A stretch of 64,000 nt of DNA from Lachnospiraceae bacterium (GCA_024690825.1 JAILOK010000074.1:1-64000); one strand, 5' to 3'. Positions 1-7,980 are shown, numbered from the stretch's first letter. The notes: a model not told the origin generated them from the sequence alone. Made by a program: numbers and translations.

Positions 1-13
1 TGTGAGGATGCTG

Positions 14-164
14 TTATTATCTTAGCGAATGCTCAATATACAGCAAATCCGCACACGGATGTGCGGATAGGGGCAAATGCGGAGCGAAGCGGAGCCAGAC
101 ATGGATGTCGGGTTGCCCCGGTTGCGTGACCGGCCACAGACTAAATCATGAGCTTAGATAATAA
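14..164. repeat. Palindromic element with terminal inverted repeats
   Basis: The ends are TTATTATCTTAGC (14-26) and GCTTAGATAATAA (152-164), inverted repeats with one mismatch. Inside are a hairpin at 49-66 (CCGCACA/TGTGCGG), a small palindrome GACATGGATGTC at 98-109 and an enclosing stem GGGGCAA (70-76) with TTGCCCC (113-119). The segment from CATGGATG to CCGGTTGCGTGAC resembles the cores of the elements at 3301-3502 and 50643-50864, so I regard it as a diverged member of one dispersed family. It fills most of the gene-free left edge. Confidence 0.5.
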
Positions 165-294
165 AGCGTCCGAACAACTGCACAATAATATATGTGCCCC
201 ATCCGGATACAGTTAATCGACAGAAAAAACATATACCTGCGTCGGGCCAATATGTTATACTGTCTAAGGAATTGATTTTTACAAAGGGGGTATC

Positions 295-1401
295 ATGAGA
301 ATGAATAAAAAGATATTAAGCTGTGTTCTTGCTGTGCTTATGACCGGATCTGTTCTGTTATCGGGCTGCAGTGTGACGGTTTATCCGACATTGTCGTCAG
401 CTCCGGGCTCATCTGAGTCTGCAGTTGAAACAACACAGAAGATCCCGTATTCTTTTGCAACAAAGGAAGACGGCGTTAAGCTTCTGATGTCAAATACGGA
501 ATACTATGACGGCTTTACCCAGAATGATCTTGATTACAAATTCCAGAAAAAAGGTGCGGAAATGGATGAATATCTGGAATTTGCCAAGGAGCAGGTTCTT
601 GATTTTTCGGATGAAGAAAGAAAAGTCATAGAAGATGCCATGACATTTATCGAGGATCAGATAAAGGAGAACGGATATGTTCTGCCGAGGCTTGATCCCA
701 TAGTGTTCATAAATACCACCCAGAAGGAAGAATGCGGAGCGGCTGCGTATACTCACGGAACACAGATATATCTGAATGCAGCGTATTTTGCCGAGGCGGA
801 TACAGATCTTGTAAACGAGGTCATGGCGCACGAGGTCTTTCACTGCCTTACCAGGAGCACTCCGGAGTTTCGTAAGGATATGTACAAGATCATCCACTTC
901 ACGGTGCAGGATGAGGAATATGAGCTTCCGCCCAGCGTAAAAGAGTACTTCATAAACAATCCGGATGTTGAGCATCACAATGCATATGCCACATTTACGA
1001 TCGACGGCAAAAAGATCGACTGCTTTGCGGCTCTTGTCACGACAAAGCACTTTGAAAAGGAAGGTGATTCGTTCTTTAACTGTATGACCACCGCGCTTGT
1101 TCCGGTTGACGGAAGCGATATTTATTATACCCCGGAGGATACTTCGGATTTTGATGATATATTCGGGACAAATACAGGCTACGTGATAGATCCCGAGGAA
1201 TGTATGGCTGACAATTTTTCTTATGCCATTACTTACGGTAAGGAAGGTCCCGGTGGAGAGGGATATGCAAATCCTGAGATAATCGACAGTATCATTGATT
1301 ATCTGAAAAAGGATCAGGGCAAGGGCAGTGAGGCGGCTTCCTTTACCATTGATCTGGACCCTGTGATGGAGACCTTAGACGAGTATCTGGGAGAACAGTA
1401 A
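295..1401 (+). CDS. Lipoprotein with HExxH metallopeptidase-like motif
   Basis: A 368-residue exported lipoprotein: basic N-terminus, hydrophobic stretch and lipobox LLSGC with Cys25. Residues 179-183 read HEVFH, the zinc-binding HExxH signature, and about 120 residues later ExxxD occurs (E302, D306, context EECMAD), which fits the third ligand of gluzincin-type peptidases. I infer a membrane-anchored extracellular zinc peptidase; the exact family is not recognised and activity is unproven. The start follows AAAGGGGG (283-290). A TATACT box at 256-261 could be its -10 element, without a convincing -35. It stands alone, followed by a decayed region. Confidence 0.7.
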   Translation: MRMNKKILSCVLAVLMTGSVLLSGCSVTVYPTLSSAPGSSESAVETTQKIPYSFATKEDGVKLLMSNTEYYDGFTQNDLDYKFQKKGAEMDEYLEFAKEQVLDFSDEERKVIEDAMTFIEDQIKENGYVLPRLDPIVFINTTQKEECGAAAYTHGTQIYLNAAYFAEADTDLVNEVMAHEVFHCLTRSTPEFRKDMYKIIHFTVQDEEYELPPSVKEYFINNPDVEHHNAYATFTIDGKKIDCFAALVTTKHFEKEGDSFFNCMTTALVPVDGSDIYYTPEDTSDFDDIFGTNTGYVIDPEECMADNFSYAITYGKEGPGGEGYANPEIIDSIIDYLKKDQGKGSEAASFTIDLDPVMETLDEYLGEQ

Positions 1402-1407
1402 AAATAA

Positions 1408-1539
1408 TCAATACATGTTTCTGCGGTTCCGGATGTATTCTTCAAAACGGGGCAGCCTGAACCGCAGATATCCGTACTGAGACCCGTCTATTGTTACCAG
1501 AACTTTTTTCTTCGCTTTTTTCAGCACCTGAAGCATCAT
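1408..1539 (-). CDS. Possible 43-residue small protein, unknown
   Basis: A minus-strand reading frame of 43 codons with ATG at 1539-1537 and TGA at 1410-1408. The product is strongly basic (an AKKKV stretch, then aromatic and Arg-rich residues, ending RRNMY). Codon use looks like that of real genes nearby, and GAAGAGG lies about ten bases upstream of the start. I do not recognise it. It may be a small gene or the last piece of a decayed one; nothing else on either strand explains 1402-1560. Confidence 0.25.
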   Translation of the reverse strand: MMLQVLKKAKKKVLVTIDGSQYGYLRFRLPRFEEYIRNRRNMY

Positions 1540-1586
1540 CTTTATGCATCCTCTTCATTTGATGCGACAAGCTCAGCTTTTTCCAA

Positions 1587-1859
1587 ATGCAATCCCATCC
1601 CAAGAGCGGAAAAATCCAGCTTCGCCTTGATAATGGGAAAAAGAACTATTCCGGAGTGCTTGCCAAAGGAACCTTTGTGATAAAGAAAAGAAAATTCAGC
1701 ACTGTAAAGGTTTCCCATGATAAGAACACCGGCGCCGTTACCGTTAGATACAAAAATGCCGTACTCCGTGAGAATGTGGATTATAAAAACGATGCTGAGC
1801 CAAAGATCCTGACCTCGCTTCAGACCAACTTTGAAGAGGGTACGAAAAAGTATAAATGA
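1587..1859 (+). pseudogene. Fragment of a surface-repeat protein
   Basis: A 90-codon plus-strand frame with the third-base preferences of neighbouring genes, but with no ribosome site before its ATG and an in-frame stop only 27 bases upstream (1560-1562). The composition (short beta-strand-like stretches, many Lys, an ENVDYKN ending) is similar to the DY-containing repeat modules of the protease at the right edge of this window. I infer the stranded C-terminal part of a decayed surface protein. The minus-strand frame over the same bases is open but looks like an antisense artefact. Confidence 0.35.
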
Positions 1860-3215
1860 TCACTTATCTTCCTTTGGAGTGACGGAAAAAAACCACCTTG
1901 CCATGAAAATGGCAGGAGGGAAGGAGAGCAGATAGGACAGAGGCTGGGCCTCCTGAACGCCTGAAAGACCGCGGATGGCCGGAAGTATGAATAATAAAGG
2001 AATGAGAAGGATACCCCCGCGCAGCGACGAGAGCACTGTTGCGGGGAGTTTCTTTCCGCTTGACTGAAAAAGCATCTCGGTGACCATGATAAACGGCAGT
2101 ACAAGCTGGGCTACGCACTGCAGGCGCAAAGCCCTCGTGCCGATCTCTATGACTGCAGGATCATCCCTGAATATCTTTATAAGACCGTCGGAAAAGAGCA
2201 TGGCAAGTACGGTAAGTACCGCAAGCACGATCGAGGCCATGATGACGGTAAATCTGTAGGCTTCTCTCTGTCTTTTGTATTTGCCCGCGCCGTAATTAAA
2301 TGCGCATACAGGCTGGAAGCCCTGTCCGATCCCAAGGGCGATGGCAAAGAGGAAAAAAGCGATCCTTGCAACGATAGTCATGGCGGAAACTCCCGCATCC
2401 CCGGCATATCTTGCAGCCTTGTAATTTATCAGTATCGTTGCGAAACTTCCAAGGCCCTGTCTTAAAAGTGAAGGGAAGCCGATCTCTATGATATCGATGA
2501 GCATGCGGCCTTTCAAAGTGATATCAGCAAATGAAAGCTTAGACTGGGTCTTCCCCGAAAGAAACATTATAAGGAGCAGGAAGAAGCTTATGACCTGGGA
2601 TATGGCGGTAGACAGTCCCGCGCCCGCAATGCCCATGTTAAAGCCAAAGATGAAGAGAGCATCCCCGCCGATATTGAGGATCCCGCCGGCAAGCAGTCCG
2701 ATCATGCCAAGCTTTGCCCGGCCTTCATAGCGGAGCATGTTGTTTAAGGTAAAGCTTGAAGAGCAGAAGGGCCCGACGAGCATGATATATTTCAGATAAT
2801 CCTTTGCATAGGGAGCAATGGTATCGGTACTGCCAAGCAGCGTGATAAGATCGTCCTCAAATATGAAACCGAACACGGCTATGAGGATGCCTGCGCAAAA
2901 TGATGCCGCAAAGCCGGTCGAAGCAAACTTTGATGCCTTGTCCGTATCCTTTGCGCCAAGTGCTCTTGAAAGTGAGCTGCCGCCGCCCTGTCCGAACATG
3001 AATCCAAAGGCCTGCAGTATCGACATGAAGCCGAAGACCACACCTACAGCTCCGCTTGCCGATGTTCCGAGCCTCCCCACAAATGCCGTGTCCACGAGAT
3101 TGTAGATCGTCGTGACCATCATGGAAAGTATGGTCGGGACCGCAAGCAGCAGCACCAGCCTGTGCACCGGAACCGTTGTCATTTTTTCGAATTGCTTATT
3201 CTGTCCGCTGTTCAT
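1860..3215 (-). CDS. MATE family efflux transporter
   Basis: A 451-residue polytopic membrane protein with about twelve hydrophobic segments, the usual MATE length. The N-terminus has the family hallmark of a helix containing P-I/T-I-x-S-M (LLLAVPTILSMM) followed by DTAFVGRLG. MATE proteins export cationic drugs or metabolites using Na+ or H+. I chose ATG at 3215 (product begins MNSGQNKQ) because upstream extension runs into a repeat. No Shine-Dalgarno sequence is visible; a perfect TATAAT lies ten bases upstream, so the message may have almost no leader. A second, distinct MATE gene is at 9675. Confidence 0.85.
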   Translation of the reverse strand: MNSGQNKQFEKMTTVPVHRLVLLLAVPTILSMMVTTIYNLVDTAFVGRLGTSASGAVGVVFGFMSILQAFGFMFGQGGGSSLSRALGAKDTDKASKFASTGFAASFCAGILIAVFGFIFEDDLITLLGSTDTIAPYAKDYLKYIMLVGPFCSSSFTLNNMLRYEGRAKLGMIGLLAGGILNIGGDALFIFGFNMGIAGAGLSTAISQVISFFLLLIMFLSGKTQSKLSFADITLKGRMLIDIIEIGFPSLLRQGLGSFATILINYKAARYAGDAGVSAMTIVARIAFFLFAIALGIGQGFQPVCAFNYGAGKYKRQREAYRFTVIMASIVLAVLTVLAMLFSDGLIKIFRDDPAVIEIGTRALRLQCVAQLVLPFIMVTEMLFQSSGKKLPATVLSSLRGGILLIPLLFILPAIRGLSGVQEAQPLSYLLSFPPAIFMARWFFSVTPKEDK

Positions 3216-3225
3216 AGCAATAACC

Positions 3226-3231
3226 ATTATA
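3226..3231 (-). promoter_or_regulatory. -10 box for MATE gene, possible leaderless mRNA
   Basis: TATAAT on the minus strand (3231 to 3226) ends ten bases before the chosen ATG at 3215. No consensus -35 is seen at the expected distance. If transcription begins about seven bases after the box, the leader would be only a few bases, which agrees with the missing ribosome site. Confidence 0.4.
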
Positions 3232-3237
3232 TCACAA

Positions 3238-3270
3238 TTTAAATGTGACAGAGGGACGGTTCTGGTGACA
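3238..3270. repeat. Short GGGACGGT repeat copy
   Basis: Contains TGTGACAGAGGGACGGTTC followed by TGGTGACAAC, a copy of the GACAGAGGGACGGT motif also found near 29577-29647 and 58534-58568. The 15 bases 3255-3269 recur inverted at 3531-3545, so the whole 3238-3545 stretch is flanked by an inverted repeat. Confidence 0.5.
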
Positions 3271-3300
3271 ACATTTATATCTTGATTTGCGGGTGGACGC

Positions 3301-3502
3301 ATGTAATGTATTGTGACGCCTTTTTTGCGCCGTACATGATACTTGAAAATGCTTACAGAACAGGAATGCAGGTACATGGATGTACCTGCAAGGTCGAGAT
3401 GAGCATGGATGCGAATGGAGACCGGTTCCGTGACTGACCAAAATTTACAGGCATTTTCTTAGTATCATAGGCACGAAAAAACCGGCAAGCAAGACATTAC
3501 AT
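3301..3502. repeat. 202-bp element with 52-bp terminal inverted repeats
   Basis: The left arm 3301-3352 and right arm 3451-3502 are imperfect reverse complements: both outer ends are ATGTAATGT in inverted orientation, and both inner ends hold ATGATACT and AAAATGC. The core carries a near-perfect hairpin GCAGGTACAT/ATGTACCTGC (3368-3389), then GAGCATGGATGCGAAT and GACCGGTTCCGT. The core closely matches the element at 50643-50864. No gene lies inside. It behaves like a non-autonomous palindromic element of the MITE or REP type, or a structured RNA gene. Confidence 0.65.
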
Positions 3503-3525
3503 GCGTACACCCGTTTATTCAGAGT

Positions 3526-3630
3526 AAAAAGTTGTCACCAGAACCGGTCTCCGCTCCGCTCCGGTCGGCGCTAAACGAACAGGCACTGCCTGTTCAGCGC
3601 CCCTCTGACAACTTCCGCTGACAACTTTTT
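3526..3630. repeat. 105-bp palindromic element with perfect 12-bp ends
   Basis: AAAAAGTTGTCA (3526-3537) and TGACAACTTTTT (3619-3630) are perfect inverted repeats. Inside, GCGCT and AGCGC enclose AACAGGCA-C-TGCCTGTT. The left part holds GAACCGGTCTCC, the reverse complement of a segment in the 3301-3502 element, so the two are related. The right end supplies the -35 hexamer of the promoter for the gene at 3679. Confidence 0.55.
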
Positions 3631-3645
3631 GGTTTATGGTATAAT
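3618..3645 (+). promoter_or_regulatory. SigA-type promoter for the gene at 3679
   Basis: CTGACA (3618-3623), a 16-base spacer and TATAAT (3640-3645). Transcription would begin near 3652, about 27 bases before the start codon, with GAGGGG (3665-3670) as ribosome site. The -35 hexamer overlaps the right end of the palindromic element at 3526-3630. Confidence 0.6.
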
Positions 3646-3678
3646 AATAATTCAGAACCAGTTCGAGGGGATTTTTAC

Positions 3679-5769
3679 ATGAATCTGAAAAAAACAAAGA
3701 TGGTCCAGGGCCTGTTTGTGATTCTTGTCATGATGCACCATCTGTCACAAAAGACATCCGCATCCTGGGTTCCGGCAAAGGTGAGACAGCCGGGCCTTGA
3801 GATCTTTGTGCCCATAGGGTACCTGCTGGTCTCGTTCTTCTTTTTCGCATCGGGCTACGGACTGACAAAAAGCCGCAAGACAAAGGAAAACTATTTTGAC
3901 GGATTTCTGATCAGACGCCTGGAGCCTATACTGCTGACATTTACATTCACCAATATCATATATCTGTGGGTACGGTTCGTATTTGGAAACAATGTATATC
4001 TTCCGCTGAATCCGTATTCCTGGTATGTATATGCGATCATGACACTCTACATCGGTTATTATTTCATCTACCGCAAAGACAGGAAGCATCCGCTGTTTCT
4101 GATGAGCCTGGTGATACTCGCATACAGCATCATCTGCTATGTACAGATCCTGGGCGACTGGTGGATCAATACGCCGCCGGTATTTCTTTTGGGTATAGTG
4201 TTTGCCGAAAACGAAGAAAAGATACTGGAAAAGATCGATAAAAAAAGGCTGCTGTATGAGATATGTTTTTTTATTATATTTCTGGTATGCTTTATCGTCA
4301 CGGAAAAAAGCGGCGATGTTTACAGACTGATAAAGATCCTGTTTCCGAAAAGCTCCTTTACCTACTATTGGATCAATATCCCGGTGATCATACTCCAGAT
4401 CATCGGCTGTTCCTGTTTTTCCATCCTGATATATATTCTTTTGCAGGACAGAAAAGAGAATGGTACGGTCCGATTTTCCTGCCCTCAGGTCATTCGGAAA
4501 ACACTCGGATTTTTCGGTGCGATGACGCTGGAATTTTATCTGATACACGGCCTTTTCGTGCAGTTCTTCGGTCCTTATTTCTTTGATGACAGAAAGAAAC
4601 ATGTCTGCTACATACATAATGTGCTGCTGTATGTCATTGTGGTATTTGTGCTCTCGACTCTGGCGGCAGTTTCAGTCAAAAAGATCACCGGTATAATAAG
4701 TGACTTTTACAGTGTCACGCCAATGTTCAGAAAAGTCTTTAAGGATATGCTCATAGGACTGGGTTTTGTGGCGATCGGTTTTTGTCTGTTTACAGCCGTT
4801 TATTCATCCTACAGGCACTGGCTTTCCAATGATCTGGCAGGAGAGGTGAGTGAATTCAGAGACAGAAAGATCACTTATGCGGATGCTGACGGGACAAAGG
4901 TTTCAACACTTGTAGAGGGAAACGGGATCTACACCGTGGTCATCCTCGGATCGGATGATGATCCCTGTCCCACTTTGGATTACCGTCCCTTAACCGAAAG
5001 ACTTCTGAGCAAGGAAATAAACGGAAGCGGAAAACAGCTTTTCAGGACCATAATCATTGATTATCCCGGCAAGGGTTTCAGTGAAGAATCCGACAAAGAA
5101 AGAACCACCGGATTCTTTTCGGAGACGATCCATGAAACCTTAAAGTCTCTTGGCGTAAAGGAAAAGGTGATCCTTGCAGCCGACCGGCCTTCGGCTCTGT
5201 ATGCTTTTGATTATATGAATAAGTATCCGGAAGATGTGTCGGCTTTTGTCGGATTCAATCCATATTTTCCGTCTCTGGCATCTCATTATCTGCAGGGGAA
5301 TTTTAAATGCGAAGAGGAATATGCCTGGTACTTAAAAAGGCTCGTCAATTATGAAGCAAGGCACCAGAAACTTCTCTGTGCAACAGGCTATGTCAGGCTA
5401 CAGTCTCCGGTCTATGAAGAGCTGTTTTACGGAAGCGGACTTCATGATGATTATGATATCATGGAGGACATGTATATCAGGAGATATATGAAACCTGCTC
5501 ATGTAAATGAAGATCTGCATCTGTATGAAAATACAAAGAGCCTCAAAGGTTACAGTCTGCCCAAGGATATGCCCGCATCGCTTCTTCTTGCCGACGACAT
5601 AAGAGATCATGATTACTACGATCTGGACTGGATGAAGGAATACAAGAAGCTCATAACAAACAACGACCTGCAGAAGATTTCGGTCATAGAGGGAGACCCG
5701 TATGCGGTCTTTTACAACCCGTCCATATTCGCAAAAAAGATCGAAAACATCACGGAGTTTATTAAATAG
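3679..5769 (+). CDS. Acyltransferase-3-like membrane domain fused to hydrolase-like domain
   Basis: A 696-residue protein. Residues 1 to about 370 form ten or so hydrophobic segments like the acyltransferase-3 (OafA/NolL-type) family, including an early helix with MMHHL and FFFFASGYGL. From about residue 400 a soluble domain has alpha/beta-hydrolase features: a strand before IIIDYPGKGFS and a helix after the nucleophile elbow. At that elbow (about 500-506) the residues are AADRPSA rather than GxSxG, so the nucleophile appears lost. I infer a membrane O-acyltransferase for a glycan or lipid with a non-catalytic or divergent hydrolase partner outside. It has its own promoter and stands alone. 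Confidence 0.65.
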   Translation: MNLKKTKMVQGLFVILVMMHHLSQKTSASWVPAKVRQPGLEIFVPIGYLLVSFFFFASGYGLTKSRKTKENYFDGFLIRRLEPILLTFTFTNIIYLWVRFVFGNNVYLPLNPYSWYVYAIMTLYIGYYFIYRKDRKHPLFLMSLVILAYSIICYVQILGDWWINTPPVFLLGIVFAENEEKILEKIDKKRLLYEICFFIIFLVCFIVTEKSGDVYRLIKILFPKSSFTYYWINIPVIILQIIGCSCFSILIYILLQDRKENGTVRFSCPQVIRKTLGFFGAMTLEFYLIHGLFVQFFGPYFFDDRKKHVCYIHNVLLYVIVVFVLSTLAAVSVKKITGIISDFYSVTPMFRKVFKDMLIGLGFVAIGFCLFTAVYSSYRHWLSNDLAGEVSEFRDRKITYADADGTKVSTLVEGNGIYTVVILGSDDDPCPTLDYRPLTERLLSKEINGSGKQLFRTIIIDYPGKGFSEESDKERTTGFFSETIHETLKSLGVKEKVILAADRPSALYAFDYMNKYPEDVSAFVGFNPYFPSLASHYLQGNFKCEEEYAWYLKRLVNYEARHQKLLCATGYVRLQSPVYEELFYGSGLHDDYDIMEDMYIRRYMKPAHVNEDLHLYENTKSLKGYSLPKDMPASLLLADDIRDHDYYDLDWMKEYKKLITNNDLQKISVIEGDPYAVFYNPSIFAKKIENITEFIK

Positions 5770-5786
5770 TGCTTGCCCGAAAACGC

Positions 5787-5814
5787 TTGACATTTTCAGT
5801 GTATTTTGTAGAAT
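5787..5814 (+). promoter_or_regulatory. Strong SigA-type promoter after the acyltransferase gene
   Basis: TTGACA (5787-5792), a 16-base spacer and TAGAAT (5809-5814). The expected start is about 5821, the first base of a hairpin ending in a T-run. No full gene follows on this strand, which makes the promoter odd. Confidence 0.5.
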
Positions 5815-5820
5815 AAAGAT

Positions 5821-5865
5821 GAGGCGACCCGCTGACGGATGTTAGAGGGCCCAGCCTCTTTTTTT
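5821..5865 (+). terminator. Hairpin with T-run: terminator or very short RNA
   Basis: GAGGC (5821-5825) pairs with GCCTC (5854-5858), with further pairing of CCC and GGG inside, followed by seven T residues. It can end transcription of the acyltransferase gene. Because a good promoter starts exactly at its 5' end, it could also be a stand-alone RNA of about 45 bases or an attenuator. Confidence 0.5.
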
Positions 5866-5920
5866 ATGCTACACTTTAGCCGGGATTTCAGATTAAAAAC
5901 TTGTATCCGGAGGAATAACG

Positions 5921-5956
5921 ATGGAAAGGATCATTAAAATCAACTCAGTCATTTAG
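5921..5956 (+). CDS. 11-codon open frame with strong ribosome site
   Basis: GGAGG (5909-5913) stands eight bases before ATG at 5921; the frame MERIIKINSVI ends at TAG 5954-5956 and overlaps the end of the convergent GH13 gene. It is either a leader peptide or the remaining start of a gene removed when the neighbouring region was rearranged. No function is claimed. Confidence 0.25.
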   Translation: MERIIKINSVI

Positions 5957-7706
5957 TTGATCCCTCGTAGATCACGGCTTCGAAAGGAGCCAGTTTGCCT
6001 TTCTGTGTCTCACCGTTTGAACTCATTATGCAATCTGCATCCTTTACATATTCCGTGTCATAAGTGACTTCTTCATCTGTAAAATTTATCAGGACAGTTG
6101 CTTTACTGTCTTTGTTCTGCCTGATGAAGGCAACGATATTTTCATCCTCCGGCATGATCTCCTCGTAGCTTCCGTCTTTCAGTTCTCTGTGTTCAGAGCG
6201 CAGTCCGGCCAGAGCGATATAGTAGTTGAGGATGGAATCCGCATCTTCTTTTTCACTTTTTTTGTTAAAGGTCTTGTAGTCCGGGTAGACGGGAAGCCAC
6301 GGAGTGCCCGATGTGAATCCTGCATTTTCCGAAGCATCCCACTGCATGGGAGTACGCGAACTGTCTCTTGAAAAATGATGTACTCCCTCCATAGCCTCTT
6401 CCTCTGAGTAGCCTTCTCCCAGAGCAAATTCATAATGATTTTTAGTGGATATATCTTCATAGTCATCTATCGAGGGCCAGTCCACATTTACAAATCCCAG
6501 TTCTTCACCCTGCATTATAAAAGGTGTTCCCCGCATCGTAAGCAGGAGCGTCGCCAGTGCCTTGGCCTTCGCTTCCCGGTCACCGCTCTCCGGCATGAAG
6601 TGGTTGATAGATCTTGGCTGGTCATGGTTTTCAAGAAATACCGGAAACCATCCGCCTGCTGTATCTGCCACACAGAAGCTCTCTGCAAAGAATGACTTAA
6701 GATCAGTCAGGTCCCACTTTCTGCGCTCGCACCAGTTTGTCTCATCCGGCAGATCGATATTCACCAGGCCGAACTCAAAGACCATGTCAAAAACTCCGTT
6801 TTCTCCTATCCAGTCTTTCAGATCGTCAGCCTCTACTCCGTTGGCTTCGCCGACAGTAAAGATATCGCTCCCTTCCTGCACGGATGATTTAAATTCATGC
6901 AGATAATCCAATATTCCGGGTGTATTTGCCGTCATAGAATGGATCCCTGTCATTCCGTCTGCCGCGTCCGGTTTTCCGTCTTTGTATTCGGCAGGCTTTT
7001 TTATATATGTGATCGCATCCATGCGAAAGCCGCCCACTCCCTTATCCTTCCAGAAATTTGCCACATCCCTGACTGCAGCCCTTACCTCGGGATTTTCCCA
7101 GTTGAGATCCGGCTGTTCGGGAAGGAAGGTATGCAGATAATACTGACCTCTTGTCTCATCATATTCCCAGGCCGATCCTCCGAATATGCTCCTCCAGTTC
7201 GTTGGCTCACTTCCATCCTCCTTTGGATCTGCCCAGATATACCAGTCACTTTTCTCGTTATCCCTGCCGGATCTCGATTCTTTGAACCATTCATTTTCAT
7301 TTGAGGTATGGTTGAATACCAGATCCATTACTATACGTATATCGCGCTTCTTCGCCTCGGCTATGAGTCTGTCCATGTCCTCCATCGTGCCGTATGCGGG
7401 ATCGATATTGTAGTAATCAGCTATATCATAGCCGTTGTCTGCCTGCGGAGATACATAGCAGGGAGTGAGCCAGACAGCGCCGACACCGAGTTCCTTCAGA
7501 TGATCCAATTCAGATGTGATCCCGTTCAGATCACCTGTCCCGTCACCGTCGGAGTCCTTGAAGCTCTTCACATAGATCTCATATGCGATCGTCTGTTGCC
7601 ACCATTCCTGATCCGCAGCATCCTTATCATCAAATTTGACTGAAACACTGCACCCGTTTATAAAGAAAACACATATCAAAAGTGCTATGCTTATTATACG
7701 TTTCAT
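5949..7706 (-). CDS. GH13 alpha-glucosidase-type lipoprotein
   Basis: A 585-residue lipoprotein of the alpha-amylase (GH13) family, with lipobox INGC (Cys19) so likely anchored outside the cell. Conserved GH13 regions are in order: DLVFNH (about 128-133), GFRMD with nucleophile D230, VGEANG with acid/base E287, and ENHDQPR with transition-state D362. The layout resembles oligo-1,6-glucosidase and related alpha-glucosidases acting on short maltodextrins or isomalto-oligosaccharides; the exact linkage cannot be told. I chose ATG at 7706 with GGAAGAGAG upstream; a longer frame to 7805 would lack a signal peptide. The gene for a small membrane protein lies just upstream in the same direction. Confidence 0.88.
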   Translation of the reverse strand: MKRIISIALLICVFFINGCSVSVKFDDKDAADQEWWQQTIAYEIYVKSFKDSDGDGTGDLNGITSELDHLKELGVGAVWLTPCYVSPQADNGYDIADYYNIDPAYGTMEDMDRLIAEAKKRDIRIVMDLVFNHTSNENEWFKESRSGRDNEKSDWYIWADPKEDGSEPTNWRSIFGGSAWEYDETRGQYYLHTFLPEQPDLNWENPEVRAAVRDVANFWKDKGVGGFRMDAITYIKKPAEYKDGKPDAADGMTGIHSMTANTPGILDYLHEFKSSVQEGSDIFTVGEANGVEADDLKDWIGENGVFDMVFEFGLVNIDLPDETNWCERRKWDLTDLKSFFAESFCVADTAGGWFPVFLENHDQPRSINHFMPESGDREAKAKALATLLLTMRGTPFIMQGEELGFVNVDWPSIDDYEDISTKNHYEFALGEGYSEEEAMEGVHHFSRDSSRTPMQWDASENAGFTSGTPWLPVYPDYKTFNKKSEKEDADSILNYYIALAGLRSEHRELKDGSYEEIMPEDENIVAFIRQNKDSKATVLINFTDEEVTYDTEYVKDADCIMSSNGETQKGKLAPFEAVIYEGSTK

Positions 7707-7746
7707 CGGTATTCTCTCTTCCTTCTTTTTCCTGCGATTCATGACA

Positions 7747-7980
7747 TTATTTTTTCTCCTTGTACGGATACGGCTCGTCCATGACATTCTTTCCCCTGCG
7801 GGCATTGCGCAGCATCATGAACAGATGGATGATGAGCGGCACCATGATGGTGCAGAGGATGGAAAGCAGGAAAAACGGGACAGTGTTTTTGCTTCCGATG
7901 ATGGCAAGGACCAAAGTTGCTATGTACATTCCGGCTATAAGTATCACGCCGATGAGCGCGAGGATTCTTTTAAAATTCAT
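7747..7980 (-). CDS. Small two-helix membrane protein
   Basis: A 77-residue protein with two hydrophobic segments (about 5-27 and 32-54) and a basic, hydrophilic tail ending PYPYKEKK. I start it at ATG 7980 with GGAG upstream. It ends 40 bases before the GH13 lipoprotein gene and is probably cotranscribed with it. The family is not recognised; it may be a membrane helper or of independent function. Confidence 0.5.
   Translation of the reverse strand: MNFKRILALIGVILIAGMYIATLVLAIIGSKNTVPFFLLSILCTIMVPLIIHLFMMLRNARRGKNVMDEPYPYKEKK

Noticed and set aside
1542-1859. Minus-strand frame that stays open in phase with the MATE gene past its TGA stop
   Set aside because: The opposite strand has the codon bias of real genes; the minus frame looks like its antisense shadow, and the MATE protein is already of normal length.
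1864-3105. Several 60-95 codon frames on both strands inside the MATE gene
   Set aside because: They overlap a well-supported gene, lack ribosome sites and have improbable composition.
3745-4617. 290-codon minus-strand frame inside the acyltransferase fusion
   Set aside because: Antisense shadow of the membrane-domain coding sequence; no start signal or recognisable product.
5821-5865. Known riboswitch (preQ1, fluoride, guanidine or c-di-GMP type)
   Set aside because: The conserved bases of those classes, as I remember them, are not present; only the hairpin and T-run are supported.
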